NCBI GenBank assembly: GCA_017882935.1
Contig: JADGOP010000096.1
Location: 1 to 7,795, forward strand
DNA from: Actinomycetota bacterium
Lineage (GTDB): Bacteria; Actinomycetota; Acidimicrobiia; Acidimicrobiales; Iamiaceae
Length of the DNA: 7,795 nucleotides
Reading direction: 5' to 3'
This document shows positions 7,260-7,795 of the stretch, one piece after another. How positions within the stretch are numbered: position 1 is the first letter of the stretch; the number at the start of each line of letters is the position of its first letter. The translations under genes and the position numbers were made by a program. The notes under the pieces are model-generated. The model did not search any database and was not told the DNA's origin. It saw only the letters and a list, made by a program, of their open reading frames with translations.

Positions 7260-7279
7260 GTTCGTGCCGGGAGAACAGG
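7257..7279 (-). promoter_or_regulatory. Hairpin overlapping the ribosome binding site
   Basis: On the minus strand CCTGTTC (7279-7273) and GAACAGG (7263-7257) form a perfect 7-bp stem with a 9-nt loop. The 3' arm includes the first AGG of the Shine-Dalgarno sequence. It lies downstream of the cobalamin aptamer, so it is a candidate expression platform that restricts ribosome access when B12 is bound. Only part of the ribosome binding site is paired, and an alternative (ON) pairing was not identified. Confidence 0.5.
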
Positions 7280-7334
7280 TGGACGGGTCCGCAGCGCGGA
7301 CACACCCCTTCCCGCATCCCTCGACGGTGGTGGA

Positions 7335-7445
7335 GTTGGCACACCAGATGGGTATCCCGGCTCGCAGGGAACGGGCCCCTGCCTACGGTTGCGGGTCAGC
7401 GCCGGACTTCGACCGGACTTCCCCCACCACGATGTGGACTGCTTG
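7335..7445 (-). ncRNA. Cobalamin (B12) riboswitch
   Basis: The minus strand carries the hallmark core of cobalamin riboswitches in order. GGGGGAAG (about 7425-7418) is followed by a CCGG/CCGG hairpin with loop TCGAAGT-type sequence (7416-7402), then ACCCGCAACCGT (7396-7385), matching the CCCGCAACTGT consensus. A stem GCAGGG/CCCTGC (about 7382-7365) comes next, then GAGCCGGGATACC (7363-7351), matching the B12-box consensus GAGCCAGGAGACC. The outer P1 ends and the kissing-loop partner are not resolved, so the boundaries are approximate. It lies about 90 nt before the start of the first operon gene, and binding of a cobalamin would be expected to reduce expression of the surface proteins and the ECF transporter. 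Confidence 0.92.
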
Positions 7446-7458
7446 ATGAGTCGGGGCG

Positions 7459-7489
7459 ACCCTAGCCCGGCCGGGCGCGGCGGACCGAA
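7459..7489 (-). promoter_or_regulatory. Candidate promoter for the riboswitch operon
   Basis: TAGGGT (7464-7459) fits the actinobacterial TANNNT -10 pattern. A weak TTCGGT (7489-7484) lies 19 nt upstream as a possible -35. Transcription would start near 7452, only a few nucleotides before the aptamer, which is where a riboswitch promoter should be. The assignment rests on position and a weak motif. Confidence 0.35.
7465..7476. repeat. Perfect 12-bp palindrome GCCCGGCCGGGC
   Basis: The palindrome abuts the candidate -10 element and fills part of the -10/-35 spacer. It could be an operator adding repressor control to the riboswitch, but such symmetry arises easily in very GC-rich DNA. Confidence 0.25.
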
Positions 7490-7501
7490 GCCCCTGTCCG
7501 C
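7480..7501 (-). terminator. GC-rich hairpin after the acyl-CoA synthetase gene
   Basis: GCGGAC (7501-7496) and GTCCGC (7485-7480) form a 6-bp stem with a 10-nt loop, beginning 8 nt after the stop codon of the synthetase gene. No T-run follows, so it would be a weak or non-canonical terminator. Its position suggests it separates the synthetase transcript from the B12 operon. Confidence 0.35.
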
Positions 7502-7509
7502 GCGGCCTC

Positions 7510-7795
7510 TCAGGAGGACCGGGGGACGTCGGGCGCGTCGGGGTGCCCGGCGAGGTCGGCGCGCAGCGCGGCCTTCTCGACCTTGCCCATGGCGTTGCGG
7601 GGCAGCGCCTCGACCACGTGGACCTGCTTGGGCACCTTGAAGGCCGCCAGGTGGCCACGGGTTGCGGTGCGCAGCGCCTCGGGGCTCAGCGTGGCGCCGG
7701 GCTCGGGCACCACGACCGCCACGACGGCCTCGCCGAAGTCGGCGTCGGGCAGGCCCACGACCGCCGACTCCGCGACGCCGGGCAGCGCGTCGAGC
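7510..7795 (-). CDS. AMP-forming acyl-CoA synthetase, C-terminal part (malonyl-CoA synthetase-like)
   Basis: Only the last 95 or so residues are inside the window; the gene starts beyond the right edge. The fragment is the mobile C-terminal domain of the ANL adenylating enzyme superfamily. It contains GLPDADFGEAVVAVVV, AFKVPKQVHVVEALPRN and the A10-type motif PRNAMGKVEK, whose Lys after MG contacts the adenylate. The spelling LPRNAMGKVxK and the preceding FKVPK most resemble malonyl-CoA synthetases (MatB type), which make malonyl-CoA from malonate, CoA and ATP. The substrate is decided by the missing N-terminal domain, so a different acyl acid is possible. It is on the same strand as the B12 operon but separated by 267 nt containing a hairpin and a riboswitch, so it is probably unrelated to it. 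Confidence 0.85.
   Translation of the reverse strand, partial: LDALPGVAESAVVGLPDADFGEAVVAVVVPEPGATLSPEALRTATRGHLAAFKVPKQVHVVEALPRNAMGKVEKAALRADLAGHPDAPDVPRSS

Noticed and set aside
7402..7419. Direct repeat GAAGTCCGG x2
   Set aside because: It is explained by the P4/P5 hairpin of the cobalamin riboswitch, where CCGG pairs with CCGG.
1..7795. CRISPR array, tRNA, rRNA, insertion sequence or attachment site
   Set aside because: I saw no regular spaced repeats, tRNA cloverleaf motifs, transposase motifs or terminal inverted repeats on either strand.

Overview
The window is high-GC DNA with every gene I can support on the minus strand. The LPxTG-anchored surface protein, Thr/Pro-rich secreted linkers, GTG starts and codon use point to an Actinomycetota chromosome. 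The 'TTTTR' style linkers would fit Acidimicrobiia, but that is a guess.

Layout in transcription order (right to left): (1) 7795-7510, the C-terminal part of an AMP-forming acyl-CoA synthetase, malonyl-CoA synthetase (MatB)-like. (2) 7509-7243, a 267-nt intergenic region holding a GC-rich hairpin, a candidate promoter, a clear cobalamin riboswitch and a hairpin overlapping the ribosome binding site. (3) 7242-1377, a tight five-gene operon: a sortase-anchored surface protein built from alpha/alpha-barrel repeats; a secreted, membrane-tethered protein with a transcobalamin C-terminal-like (DUF4430-like) domain; an EcfT transmembrane protein; a fused double ATPase (EcfA-EcfA'); and an ECF S component. 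Adjacent genes are 1 nt apart or overlap by 1-4 nt. (4) 1376-1323, a short gap with a perfect 16-bp palindrome and a possible leaderless promoter. (5) 1322-1, a multi-pass GT-C-like membrane protein interrupted by an in-frame TAG at 411-413, after which the same frame stays open to the window edge.

The main result is the operon. The riboswitch ties it to vitamin B12, and the last three genes form a complete ECF importer. The two surface proteins match, in order, the two halves of animal intrinsic factor and transcobalamin: an alpha/alpha barrel followed by a beta domain. I infer a bacterial split, surface-anchored transcobalamin-like capture device feeding a dedicated ECF cobalamin transporter. 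The riboswitch is seen directly, the ECF assignment is firm, and the capture role is inference.
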